A stretch of 64,000 bases of DNA from the NCBI GenBank assembly GCA_032622095.1, contig CP136067.1, forward strand, positions 121,123,030 through 121,187,029, in the 5' to 3' direction. Below, piece by piece: positions 53,431 to 64,000 of the stretch (within the stretch, counting starts at the first letter, position 1; every line of letters begins with the position of its first letter). The position numbers and the translations under genes are program-made. Under the pieces are notes generated by a model. It was not told where the DNA came from and did not search any database. It saw nothing but the letters and a program-made list of their open reading frames with translations. Source of the stretch: Siphonodentalium dalli. Taxonomy: Eukaryota > Mollusca > Scaphopoda > Gadilida > Siphonodentaliidae.

Positions 53431-55475
53431 GTGCGTGTATGCGTGATTCGTCAACAATTTCCTTTAGCACGGGCTACAGTACGTACCTTTGGTCCGATTA
53501 TTATGAAATTTGTCATGGATGTTGACAATGACATGTAGATGGGAACGAGTCATTTTGGGTTCATTCGGGAAAAAAACATGGCCGCCAGTGGCCATCTTGG
53601 ATTTCAATATTCAATCCATTAGCACGGGCTACAGGTCGTACTGTTCGTCTGATCATCATGAAATTTGTCATGGATGTTAATATTGACATGTAGATGGGAA
53701 CGAGTAATTTTGGGGTTGTTCGGCCAAAAAACATGGCCACCAGCAGCCATCTTAGATTTTACTCTTTGCATGACTAAATTCTTTGGCACGGCCTACAGGC
53801 GTACCTTTGGTCGGATTATGATAATTTTTTTCATGGATGTTAACAATGACATGTAGATGGGAACGAGTCATTTTGGGGTCATTCGGCAAAAAAACATCGC
53901 CGCCAGCAGCCGTTTTGGATTTTACTCTTTGTATGACTAAATCCTTTAGCACGGGCTACAGGTCGTACCTTTAGTCTGATCATCATAAAATTTGTCAAGT
54001 ATGTTAATAATGACATGTAGATGGGAACGAGTCATTTTGTGGTCATTCGGCCAAAAAACATGGCCGCCAGCAGCCATCTTGGATTTTACTCTTTGTATGA
54101 CTAAATCCTTTAGCACGGGCTACAGGTCGTACCTTTAGTCTGATCATCATAAAATTTGTCATGGCTGTTGAAATTGGAATGTAGATGGGGTCATTCGGAC
54201 AAAAAACATGGCCGCCAGCGGCCATCTTGCATTTCAAAATTTAATCCATTAGCACGGGCCACAGGTCGTACTGTTCGTCTGATCATCATGAAATTTGTCA
54301 TGGATGATAATATTGACATGTACATGGGAACGAGTAATTTTGGGGTCATTCGGCCAAAAAACATGGTCGCCAGCAGCCATCTTGGATTTTACTCTTTGTA
54401 TGACCTAATCCTTTAGCACGGGCTACAGGTCCTACTTTTAGTCTGATCATCATAAAATTTGTCAAGAATGTTAATAATGACATGTAGATGGGAACGAGTC
54501 ATTTTGGGGTCATTCGGCAAAAAACATGGCCGCCAGCAGCCATCTTGGATTTTACTCTTTGTATGACTAAATCCTTTAGCACGGGCTACAGGTCGTACCT
54601 TCAGTTTGATCATCATAACATTTTCACATGGCTGTTGAAATTGGAATGTAGATGGGAAAGAGTCATTTTGGGGTCATTCGGACAAAAAACATGGCCGCCA
54701 GTGGCCATCTTGGATTTCAAAATTTAATCCATTAGCACGGGCCACAGGTCGTACTGTTCGTCTGATCATCATGAAATTTGTCATGGATGATGATATTGAC
54801 ATGTAGATGGGAACGAGTATTTTTGGGGTCATTCGGCCAAAAAACATGGCCGCCAGTAGCCATCTTGGATTTTACTCTTTGTATGACTAAATTCTTTAGC
54901 ATGGGCTGCAGGTCGTACCTTTAGTCTGATCATCATAAAATTTGCATGAATGTTAATAATGACATTTAGATGGGAACGAGTCATTGTGGAGTCATTCGGC
55001 CAAAAAATATGGCCGCCAGCAGCCAATTTGGATTTTACTCTTTGTATGACTAAATTCTTTAGCACGGGCTGCAGGTCGTACCTTTAGTCTGATCATCATA
55101 AAATTTGTCATGAATGACATGTAGATGGGGACGAGTCATTGTGGGGTCATTCGGCCAAAAAATATGGCCGCCAGCAGCCAATTTGGATTTTACTCTTTGT
55201 ATGACTAAATTCTTTAGCATGGGCTACAGGTCGTACCTTTAGTCTGATCGTCATAAAAATTTTCATGGATGTTAACGATGACATGTAGATGGGAACGACT
55301 CATTTTGGGGTCATTCGGCCGAAAACATGGCAGCCATCTTGGAAATTAATTTTTCTCTTCATGTCTATAAACTAGTATTAGACATTCAACTTTCCACATT
55401 CCTAATCGCTCCATTGACTGTAATACATTAAATTATTCCCTTTCCAAGTTGAGCTACAGTGTCATTGACACTTTC
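53341..55475 (+). repeat. 164-bp-unit array, third block
   Basis: The same header 'tagctcaactttactttgta', a (GT)n run at 53399-53425, ~12 units, then the same tail 'aagttgagctacagtgtcat'. It follows the second block directly, so two whole array-bearing elements lie head to tail. Confidence 0.92.
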
Positions 55476-56099
55476 ATTTGTTTTCCAATGAGTTAATTCT
55501 GCCTATTTAATCGAGATAAATGCATTTCACGTTTTGCATCTGTAGTTTCGTACTCATGGGTAACCGTTTAGCAACGTCGATGGCAATAAAGAGTGTTAGT
55601 CGGTTAACAACTACAAATATGGTCAGTATAAAGATCGTTGATGCCTTAACCCCCGAAGTGTCGTTTGCGGTGATTTTGATGATTGGTAGTGGAGAATGAG
55701 TGCTCAGAGCTTGTCCAAAATGCGACGTTGACGACCCCCGTGGGATTTTACCCTTAGATAGGAAGTTTGAGCTCAATCTGACCTGCCGTTTTCGATTCTA
55801 TAAAGTACCCACACACATATATACACATATACGGAAGTCTTAAAATATATAGTAGAAGATAATGCATTGGCCTAACAATATTTACCTTGACCTTCATGTA
55901 TGCAAGGCTCCCTTTGAATGACTCACATGTATAAGAGAATGCACTGGCTCAGGGTCTTTAATGCTGCACTTTCAGATAGGTTACGGAACTCAAAGACATT
56001 TGGTGTGGAGTGTGCCACCAGGATCTACCAGTATTCAAAATGAGGACCCATTCATGTTCATATTTTCTATTCTAGAGTTGTCCTTCTTTGTTTCCTCAG
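55476..56099. other. Intron 8 end, with family V fragment
   Basis: 55860-55970 has 'aatgcattggcctaacaata', 'tataagagaatgcactggct' and 'cagggtctttaatgctgcac', pieces of a V palindrome without TTAA ends. Otherwise nothing is recognised. Confidence 0.5.
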
Positions 56100-56210
56100 A
56101 TCTAGTCCGACCAACCTTAGTGATGAGAAGGAATATCGCAGAAAGAAGATTGAAAGTTTCAATCGGGATATAACCACAAGTTGCCTTGAGCTTATGGTAA
56201 ACCTTTTTAG
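56100..56210 (+). CDS. DENND3: DENND3 exon 9 (dDENN)
   Basis: Acceptor TTCTTTGTTTCCTCAG; donor TTTAG|GTAAGG; phase 2 on both sides (111 bp, residues about 503-539). It encodes SSPTNLSDEKEYRRKKIESF then NRDITTSCLELMVNLFR. Vertebrate DENND3 has the equivalent ...(R/K)...Q...I......L.L(L/M)V..FR(D/S)V at the start of dDENN. The joined frame across exons 8-10 has no stop. Confidence 0.9.
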
Positions 56211-56954
56211 GTAAGGATAAATATAAACTATCTGCATTCTCCATTTGAAAATACCAATTTTTTGGTACAAATTCATCGCGACGATCAATCAATGCAAAAA
56301 CTGGTTTTGTATATTTCAGTCATAAAGATTTTAAAAATCACACAATTAACACCTCACTTGTTTGTTTCTGAAAGCGAAACATAAGACATAGCTTTCATGC
56401 GATTTTTTACACAATCAAAGTCCGCAATGGTCCAAAATTTACTTTTACCAAATGTAAATATGTTTTGCCAAATTCTCTTTGAATTTGCCAAATGATATTG
56501 GGGGTAGATATATTATGGTGTTATAGAAAATTTATTCTAATATGTTGACAAAGGCTATTTCAAACTCTTCACTTGTTGTTTTAGACATTTAGGCGCATGC
56601 TGTGACTAAACAAAACGTTTCGTTTCAGATAATCGAGATGCTATTTTTCTTTCTCGTAATTGCAATTCATCTACAGGCCGCGCTAAATTCACACCAAAGG
56701 ACAATGAATCAATCCAGACAGCAGCTATTGCAATTATGAATCATTCTTGTCCCTCCAGTGGATTTTAATATCATAAAACAATAAATCAATCACTCGCCAA
56801 TATAATTAGTGGAGAACTGCGTCTACAAAAACGTGATTGCTTTTATAAACATCAGTATCATACACAATTCCCCTACCTCACTCATATGCAATGAGATCAA
56901 CTACCTTTTGATGGAAGTATTGACTATCCATACACCTCCATTATCAGCTACTAC
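56211..56954. other. DENND3 intron 9, no repeat recognised
   Basis: AT-rich. Contains an exon-like stretch bounded by 'catctacag' (56677) and 'ccctccag' (56759) but no in-frame coding fit to DENND3. Confidence 0.4.
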
Positions 56955-57179
56955 TTAACCCTTTGAGTGCCAGGTCGATTTTTGTATCAACCCATATACC
57001 CTGTGCCAATGCATTCTCTTATATATGCGAGTCGACCATAGGTCGGCTCGCATATATAAGAGAATGCATTGGCCTAACAATTTTGTTTTTTCACAATTTT
57101 TTACAATTTTAATACTTTATTCTAATATTCTTTAACAGACTTATTTTATGAGATCGGCCCCTGGCACTCAAAGGGTTAA
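56955..57179. mobile_element. TTAA element with nested V hairpin
   Basis: TTAACCCTTTGAGTGCCAGG start and 'cctggcactcaaagggttaa' end, exactly inverted for 20 bases. Inside (56998-57085) is a perfect hairpin 'caatgcattctcttatatat' ... from family V. The remaining interior is T-rich. Confidence 0.85.
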
Positions 57180-57334
57180 CTGTGCTTTCATGACCTGAAT
57201 GGTTTGATCGAACAAACGCATGATAAATACTTTGTGGAGAACTCACTTGATTTTTTGCCAGATGAAAATATTTTATGCCAGCTTTTTTTGGCTGGCAGTG
57301 TATCCATGCAAATCATACACTTTATTTCTTATAG

Positions 57335-57431
57335 ATCTGTTATACCAGAAATGAGATTCGACCTACGGCGGTTCAATAAACAGTCTTTCTTGGAGTCAAA
57401 ACCAGATGATGAGAAATTGTTCTATGAAAAG
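57335..57431 (+). CDS. DENND3: DENND3 exon 10 (dDENN)
   Basis: Acceptor CACTTTATTTCTTATAG, phase 2; donor AAG|GTAAAT, phase 0 (97 bp, residues about 540-572). It encodes SVIPEMRFDLRRFNKQSFLE then SKPDDEKLFYEK. The pattern (R/N)FN...FL....P.D..FY is the core dDENN motif of DENND3. Confidence 0.92.
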
Positions 57432-57589
57432 GTAAATATAGAAAATATAACAAAATAGAATTTCAGTATTACCCTGCTTTTCTGCAATATTCGGTTGTGA
57501 TTAATAATGTATTGTCAGCAACTTAGATCCAATTCTGCTCTATAGTAAACTGTTAATATCTGGCTTTGTTACCTCCTCCTTATTTGTCC

Positions 57590-57800
57590 CCCGAAAAATT
57601 TATTTTTGGGGGACTATAGAAACGGGCTCCGTCCGTCCGTCCGTTGCAAGTAACGTCCGTTCGTCCATCACACTTTTGAGTACCTTCATGGTGTAATCAT
57701 CTCCTCCTACAGATTTCATCCCAGAGATTTGAAACTTCAGAATATTGTTGCCCATATATTGAAGATGTGCAACATGTATATAGATGACATCAAAGTACTA
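57590..57800 (+). repeat. Dispersed repeat, second copy
   Basis: Starts with the hairpin 'cccccgaaaaatttattttt'-'ggggg', then 'gggctccgtccgtccgtccg' and 'gagtaccttcatggtgtaat'. Same family as 3160-3560. Confidence 0.7.
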
Positions 57801-58411
57801 ACATCAGAACTGAGGTGTGACATTTAAATGGACTCGTTTAAACACAACATTGTACATATATCTGTTTAAATGCCCACTTATTTTTCAAATGCCCAGATAA
57901 CATTATACACAACATATTCCATATTATATACCATTTGGATGAGGAACCAAAAATATATTATATTCCACCAGAATATGGAACAGCTGTGGCCTAGGTGTGT
58001 CCACCGAGTGATTAAGATTCTCAGGTTCATTCCAAGACTTCCCCCGTTGTCACCCAGAATGCATCAGAATTCAAACTAAGATATAGAGTTATTCCTCTTC
58101 CATTGAGAATAATAGACTTTACAGTACAGTCAGGATCAAAATTAAGCACAGAACACACCTCGGTACCTTGACAAAAATAATATGTTGCTAGTTTATTCGA
58201 CCTGATCAGTTGATAATGCAATGTTTTGGAGCTTCATCTTTCAAATGGTATATAATATGGAATATGTTGTATATAATGTGATCTGATGATTCAAAAATTA
58301 AATGGGCCTTTAACCTGTATTGGCTGAATAAGGCCATGCGGCCAATTTCCAATATGATTAATTTCAATAAGTTGTTATTTACTGGATCACCAATGTTTAT
58401 CTATACTCCAG
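57801..58411. other. DENND3 intron 10, no gene seen
   Basis: AT-rich. 'Tatacaacatattccatatt'-like inverse pieces occur at ~57905 and ~58250, a weak distant inverted repeat. No exon. Confidence 0.35.
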
Positions 58412-58557
58412 GTCTTGGCTACAGATATGTTCAGACAATTCACAGAATCTCGACTCAGCGAAGCAACTGATTACTGGTCTGAACTGGAAACCAAAACACG
58501 CCCGTATGCTCAGAAGATACCTCGCGGAGGACCAGATTCTTCTCCAATCTCTATGAG
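58412..58557 (+). CDS. DENND3: DENND3 exon 11 (end of dDENN)
   Basis: Acceptor TATCTATACTCCAG, phase 0; donor ATGAG|GTGAAA, phase 2 (146 bp, residues about 573-620). It encodes VLATDMFRQFTESRLSEATD then YWSELETKTRPYAQKIPRGG. The pattern V..T.MF..F...RL is the last dDENN helix. After it the protein enters the linker that in vertebrate DENND3 is regulated by phosphorylation. Confidence 0.92.
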
Positions 58558-58824
58558 GTGAAACTCATCATTATTGACTCATTAAAATTATGTGTTCTGA
58601 TATCATTGGGTTGGGTACTTGAAACTTGATTGTAACTGATCTACTGAAAAAAGTCTTGTGGTCTGTCTCGAAAATTTGATCTCATGCAGGTGACCCTTAC
58701 CTGCCTAATCCGATTTATGGTGTGACTTTTCTTCAGCCATTTTGGTCCAGAAATGACCTGATCATCATCATTGTGTTCACTGAATTGATATAAACTAGGC
58801 ATGCTGCATAATATGTGTGATATA

Positions 58825-61240
58825 TATATATATATCTATATCTATATTTGCGACTGTCTGTATGTCTGTTTGTCTGTGTTCTATAGAAATTCACAGGGGT
58901 CCATCTAGATGGCACCAAAGGGGTCTACTAGGGGTACCTTTTTACGAGAAAGATAATGGTGCGGGTTAGAATTTTCTAAAGTGACGCCGTTGTCAGGGGG
59001 AGAAAATGGGGAGGGGTAGAAAAAATGTTTGCCGCCGATTGTCATGAAACTTTTATATAATCATTCATATGATATGAGGAATCTAATGGTGTTGTTTAAA
59101 TATGTCAAACGTGGTGCCATTCGGGTCAGGGGTGCACGGAAGGCGAGAGGGGCACCAAAAGTGATAAAACTAATTTTAGCGCCGATTTCCACCAAATTGA
59201 TATATATTCTTCTCCATGATACAGGGAATCTAATTGTGCGATTTAAAGACTCCAAATTGCTGTCGTTTGGATGAAAGATTGTGGGAGGGCACTCAATTTG
59301 ATAAGAATGGGTTTAGTCGCCGATTGCCACCGCACTTATACAATATCATCCCCATGGTATGAGGAGTCTATTGGTATGGCTTAAATCTGTCAAAAGTGGC
59401 GTCCTTTGAGTCAGGGTTGAACTGAAAGGCAGAGGGGCACCAAGATTGATACGCACTAATTTTAGCGCCAATTTCCACCAATGTGATACGCATTCTTATC
59501 CATAATACGAGGAGTCTGATCGTATGATTTAAAGACGCCATGTTGGTGCTGTTTGGGTGAGAGATGGGGGTTAGTGGGCACTAAATTTTATCAAAATTGG
59601 TTTACCAAACTTATCAATAATCATCTCCATGATATCATGAATCTAATTGTATGATTTAAGGATGTAACAAGCTGTCAAAAGTGGGTCATTCAAATCAGGT
59701 TGCATAGAGGGTGAGAGGAACACAAAAAAGATGAAATTTTTTTTATAAAAAAAGATGTTTAGTCGCAGATTAGCACCAAACTTATAAATATTTATCTCCA
59801 TGATATCAGGAGTCTAATTGTGTTGTTTAAAGATGTCAAAAGTGGTGCCATTCGAGACAGGGGTACACAGAGGGTGAGAGAGACACAAAAATAGATAAAC
59901 AATATGTTTAGCGCCGATTTCCACCAGACTGATACATATTCTTCTCCGTGATACGAGGAATCTAATCTTGTGATTTAAATACTCCAAATTGGTACCGTTT
60001 GGGTGAGAGATATGGGGGCCATAAATTTGATACAAATTTGTATAATCACCAATTTTCAACAATTTTATATATATTCATCTCCACAATGAGTCTAAGTTTG
60101 TGGTTTAATGAAGTCAAATGTGGCGCCGCTTGAGTCCGATATAGAGACGGGCGGGTCACCACAACTGATAGAAATATGTTTAGTGTCAATTAACATCAAA
60201 TTCATACACGTTCATCTCAAATGATACGAGGAATCAAATCGTGCGTGTAAAAAACATCACATTTGGTGCCTAGATATATTTGCAAATATATGTCTGTCTG
60301 TATGTATTCTATATATAACTTCACGGGGTACAACCGAGGTGGCACCAAGGCGTTCTAACAGTGTCAGCTTTTTACGAGGAAGATAATGGTGCATATTAAA
60401 ATATTAGAATAGCTCATGTTAATATTATAACACAATTGAGTCTCAATATAGTTTCCACAAAAAAAGTTACAAGAGATATGGAAATGTATAGAAGGCCTGT
60501 TCAAGTTCAACACAGTGTGTCGTCAAAAAAATTTCTTCTGAGATAAAAGAAAACGGAGTCAGTGGCACATGACTTTTCAGGATTCTCCAATACTGACATC
60601 TGACAAGGTTATATCTGCCCAATATACAGAGAATATCTTTCACATTTTAGAACAGACTCATCGCCTAACATAAACAACTCAAAATCTCGCTCTGTGTCGG
60701 GCACATGTAGCTGATAGATGCATAGCAACATTTCTTTTAAACCGAGAATAATTAGCCAGTATATAGCATAATGAACAGAGGAGCACCTGGACATTTCTTT
60801 AAACATCTGTATATTCATGGAGATATGATAACCAGGTGTCCTCAAAATCTTAGTCAAACCCACCAGATTGATTGATACATCTCTACGTTAAACCCAATTG
60901 TCGTCTTTTATTTTTGCGACTAATGTGTTTATGATGTTCATTTAATAGCGTCTGAAATATACGCAGTTGTAAATAAGTAAATAGTTCTTTATTGGCGGGA
61001 CGGATTAATCGCGATAAACAAAATGACAATCGCTCCGATCCGACAAGGTGAGCTACTACTTATATTCCGTGTGTAAGAATCGTGTTTTGTGATGCTATTT
61101 GGATATATAATTTATGAGAATATGTGTAACACTTTGAACAAGAGTATCCTCTATTCCCGCCATATATCCACAATATGCAGAGGGTTTCACATCACTTTAA
61201 CCTGGGCAACGCCGGGTAACCCTGCTAGTATATATATATA
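58825..61240 (+). mobile_element. Composite repeat with CTGTCTGT headers and a CTAGTATATATA end
   Basis: Begins with (TA)n and 'tgcgactgtctgtatgtctg', then 'attcacaggggt...gatggcacca' (58887) which recurs at 60310 ('acttcacggggt...gtggcacca'). Between them is a ~140-bp tandem array (own entry). It ends 'ctgggcaacgccgggtaacc' 'ctgctagtatatata' at ~61200-61240. The identity of the element is unknown. It fills DENND3 intron 11. Confidence 0.55.
59030..60265 (+). repeat. ~140-bp tandem array, about nine units, ~285-bp dimer
   Basis: Units recur near 59036, 59182, 59319, 59466, 59600, 59765, 59912, 60048 and 60180, each with 'gccgatttccaccaaa.t.atat', 'gatacgaggaatctaat' and 'gatttaaag'. Alternate units are more alike ('tggcaccaaaa.tgataaaa' versus 'gggtgagagatggggg'), so the functional period is a dimer. 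Confidence 0.8.
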
Positions 61241-61537
61241 TATATGAAGCTAAGGATGTCCTAATGTCATGTCATGATTAACTTAAGGAGTGTTCAGAAA
61301 TTCTGTTGTGTCTGTTACATTGTGCGTTGGTGCGTTGTTTTGAAATTGAAATATAGGCAACACCACTAAGGCATTCATAAATCTGCAATACATCATATCT
61401 ATAAAAGAACAAACAGAGGGATTATATTCACATGCTGCAGCTGGCCCCAATACACACCTCATATGGCATGGAAGTGCATATTTTCATGACATATTTCCAT
61501 ATAGTGGTTATTGTTTTCAATCATTCAAATCTGTCAT

Positions 61538-61665
61538 CAAGCCCTGAAATAGTGAGCCTGTCATTTGCAGAATGAGGCCCCACAGAGGGTGAATTTAGTG
61601 ATGCTACCCCGCATAGTGGGCTAGCATCACCAAATTCACCCTCTGGGAACCTCATTCTGCTGAAT
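61538..61665. mobile_element. Family X terminal hairpin
   Basis: CAAGCCCTGAAATAGTGAGC start and hairpin to 'gggaacctcattctgctgaa'. The second half of the element is missing. Confidence 0.75.
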
Positions 61666-61737
61666 GCTTAATAGAATAATTTAGATAGAAATTTCATTAA
61701 CCTTTAAGTTATCTAAATGGTCTTCATCAGGCTTAAA

Positions 61738-62212
61738 ACAAATAGTGATGTTTCCGGTAATGGAGAGGAAAAAAGTAGGGGTAGACGGATGGAAATAAAA
61801 TTTAAAAAACCTTTTTTTGGGGGTGAAACATCCATATATGGAATGTATTCCTTTTGATTATATACCCATTCCAACACAATTGATATAATAGGGCACAATG
61901 AGCACATTTCTGTAGGTATTGGAATGGATAATGAAGCCTTGGCAATATTTTTAATAAAAAACGATTGCAACGTCAACTGTGGGTTAAACTGGCCTGTATT
62001 ATACACAAGAGTGCCGTCATCTTAAAACAATGACTTTCTTGTGTAAATAATTCAGATCAGTGACTGATCAGCTCAGTTTTATAATGATCATAGATCGATA
62101 AACACATTTTTTGGTGGTTTTTGTGTCATTTTTTTCCCTTTGTTGATCGAATTAGTAGGGGCGGATGTCTGGGCTAGGGGCTGGCGGTATACTGGAAACA
62201 TCACTATTTATA
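61738..62212. mobile_element. TIR element 'aatagtgatgtttcc'
   Basis: 'Aaatagtgatgtttccggta' at 61738 and the inverse 'tactggaaacatcactattt' at ~62193-62212. ~475 bp, no coding capacity recognised; the superfamily is open. Confidence 0.65.
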
Positions 62213-62296
62213 TTCAGGCCTTATTAGCAACAAGTGAGAGGAATATATGAGTACATTGTTATGTTTTCTTATAATATGGAATTTTTGATCTTTTAG

Positions 62297-62453
62297 GACT
62301 CGACGAAATGAGAAGAGAATGAGTGTATCTGTATCCATGGTGCCGCTAGCATTCCAGAGAAGGGAGGTAACCTACTTTGATCTGCCAGTTTTTGTACAGG
62401 ATGTCAAGCAGTATCTGTCGCTGTGTATCGGTACTCTGACAGATGCTCAGGAG
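62297..62453 (+). CDS. DENND3: DENND3 exon 12 (linker); 3' end of gene outside window
   Basis: Acceptor TTTTTGATCTTTTAG, phase 2. It encodes RTRRNEKRMSVSVSMVPLAF then QRREVTYFDLPVFVQDVKQY and LSLCIGTLTDAQE (residues about 621-673). The basic stretch followed by (R/K)M.VS(M/V) matches the DENND3 linker just after dDENN. The donor is weak: GAG|GTTGGT (62454) keeps phase 0, and G|GTATTA (62458) is the alternative. The WD40 half expected of DENND3 is not in the remaining 1.5 kb. Confidence 0.8.
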
Positions 62454-62548
62454 GTTGGTATTAACCCCTTCATTACTGAATGGATTATTCCATTTAGTTA
62501 TAAAAGTATACATTGGAATGGTCTATTATTCATTTGGAACGTGTTCAG

Positions 62549-62991
62549 CAAGCCTGAATTTATTGTGTCTGGCGTTTGCAGAATGAGGTCCCTAGAGGGT
62601 GAATTTAGTGATGCTATTCCGCATGGCAGGGTAGCATCACCAAATTCACCGTCTGGTGACCTCACTCTGCTTAGGCCTCATCTTCTTGGAAGTATCTATA
62701 TTCTCAAGTTAACATTGTTTTAGCTACTTTTTCCCTTCTGTTTAGTTTTTATATCCCATAATTTGCAGAAGATAAAATGCATAATCAAGGTGACTAATGG
62801 GTGAACATCACCAACTTCAACTGGGGAACTTCAATCTGATCCCAGGTCTCACATAGTAGTTGAGGTCTAAGCAGAATGAGGTCCCCAGAGGGTGAATTTG
62901 GTGATGCTACCTGCTGTGTGGGATAACATCACTAAAATCACCCTCCGGGGACCTCATTCTGCAAATGTCAGCCACACTAAATTCAGGCTCG
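62549..62991. mobile_element. Family X hAT-like element inside a family W repeat
   Basis: CAAGCCTGAATTTATTGTGT to the inverse of CGAGCCTGAATTTAGTGTGG. Flanks gtgttcag and gtgtttag, an 8-bp duplication with one mismatch. The W repeat ('tacattggaatggtctatta' ... 'aatataagcagacgacg') is continuous if X is removed, which confirms the insertion. Confidence 0.92.
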
Positions 62992-62999
62992 GTGTTTAG

Positions 63000-64000
63000 G
63001 AATATAAGCAGACGACGGGCAGAAGAATTGGTAATATAAGCGTAGAAGCAGTCCTATTTCTATTGGCCATTTGTTAAACTTATTATCTGAACATTTCTAA
63101 GGGATCTTCTCTTCAATGAATATTTTTAGTAACAAGGTGGTTAAGAAATGAATGTAGGGTGGCTGTGAATTCAGTGTGTGACATGTTCTCACAGTCTGTG
63201 ACCGGCCAGCGGCTTCTTTTGCCTTTGATGTTATGTTACGGCCTTGACATTGTCTATCAATTATGTTTATAACTGTGAATTTTAATTTATGTCCATATGG
63301 ATTGGCATTTAGCTATCATTATAGCCAAAATGGATGACGTGCAGCAGATTGCATCTAAATTTCATGTTCAAATTTCACACTGTAAATTGTTCACCATTAT
63401 TGACAAAGTCACAAAGTTCGCGAGACATGGAACGTTCAAAGTTACTAGACAGTTAGTGTCATCACTTATTAGTGCTACAGACATTACATTCTCCAAAGTG
63501 GTAGCGTTTATAAATTACTAATTTGCTTCATTATTTCTTGTTACTTTTTATTGAAAATGTCCAGGTTATACATGGCAGTAATTGTGACTTCATCCCCGTC
63601 ACCCCCACAAGAGCTTAAATATCTGGTACTGTCTACCTATATATGCCCTCAGTAACTTAAGGGCAGCTTCATGTCTTTTGCCGCAGTTTCGTGACTTCAT
63701 CCAATTTAATTTGAAGCACGTGTTCTGCCAAAATATGTATCAGTGGCTCATGGCCAAGATTAGCTTTACTTTATGCAATTTTGTACAGTTATTGTCACGT
63801 TGTATGCGCAGTTTGCAGTAACATCGGATTCTGGGCAGTATTTAATAGTAAGGGCTTGTTTATAACTACATCTGGACGAATGAGAGCATGAGCATTCCTT
63901 GTTGTATATGATATAAAACACGGAACACTGACAGTTTATAACTGTGTTCAGACTGGATGTAAAGTAGTCATTGTAATTTTGCATTCATCACTTGTTTACC
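63000..64000. other. DENND3 intron 12 or downstream, no exon recognised
   Basis: AT-rich. A 74-codon plus-strand frame at 63297-63521 (MDWHLAIIIAKMDDVQQIAS...) has no flanking acceptor with the right phase and does not resemble DENND3. A CAP-like repeat is not seen. The next exon is expected to the right of the window. Confidence 0.4.

Noticed and set aside
52386-55065. Several 60-90 codon frames with shared peptides (for example ARAKGFSHTKSKIQDG)
   Set aside because: All come from the 164-bp units, which read alike in each copy.
56677-56766. Extra DENND3 exon between exons 9 and 10
   Set aside because: It has AG and a possible GT, but exon 9 (phase 2) already joins exon 10 (phase 2) with a continuous dDENN motif, and the peptide does not fit.
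63297-63521. 74-codon frame as a DENND3 exon or separate gene
   Set aside because: No acceptor of suitable phase, no similarity to the DENND3 linker or WD40 repeats, and no second supporting feature.

Overview
This is animal nuclear DNA: split genes with GT-AG introns, no operons, AT-rich introns and very many short inverted-repeat transposons. The repeat style (palindromic MITEs, arrays preceded by runs of 'ccgtccgtcc', 'gggccataactc' elements, frequent 'acatgtacatgta') suggests a marine invertebrate, perhaps a mollusc or another lophotrochozoan. The species cannot be fixed from the sequence.

Two protein-coding genes can be assembled, and they diverge. On the minus strand, three exons (14156-13492, 10024-9869, 1801-1484) encode a CLCC1-like protein, an ER-membrane chloride-channel family. 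Its 5' exon(s) were not found. On the plus strand, twelve exons (24281 to about 62453) with fully compatible phases encode 673 residues of a DENND3 orthologue, a DENN-domain Rab12 GEF. They cover uDENN, cDENN, dDENN and the start of the linker; the WD40 half would lie past the right edge. The 14.2-24.3 kb interval between the genes should hold both promoters but is mostly repeats.

Almost everything else is mobile or repetitive DNA. (i) Family X: hAT-like non-autonomous elements with CAAGCCT ends, a hairpin inside each end and 8-bp target duplications; five X boundaries lie within 20 nt of splice sites. (ii) Family Y: near-perfect ~217-bp palindromes with TA-CAGTAATGCC ends. (iii) TTAA-bounded palindromes (family V and piggyBac-like). 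(iv) A Tigger/pogo element lacking its DDE core (6981-8408). (v) hAT elements with ATTCGATTCGA-rich ends, one carrying a broken BED finger (50711-52506), one at 25161-26218 and one cut by the left edge. (vi) Large arrays: 164-bp units at 33.6-35.1 kb and 47.6-55.5 kb, ~140-bp units at 59.0-60.3 kb, and a 54-bp array at 37.8-40.2 kb.

The most striking structure is the 54-bp array. It starts inside DENND3 exon 4 and each of its ~44 units repeats the last coding bases of that exon together with its GTAAGT splice donor. Nearby, a ~490-bp tandem duplication copied the end of exon 2 and its donor. The same gene therefore carries two independent multiplications of 5' splice sites. No RNA genes, CRISPR arrays or intact autonomous transposons were seen.
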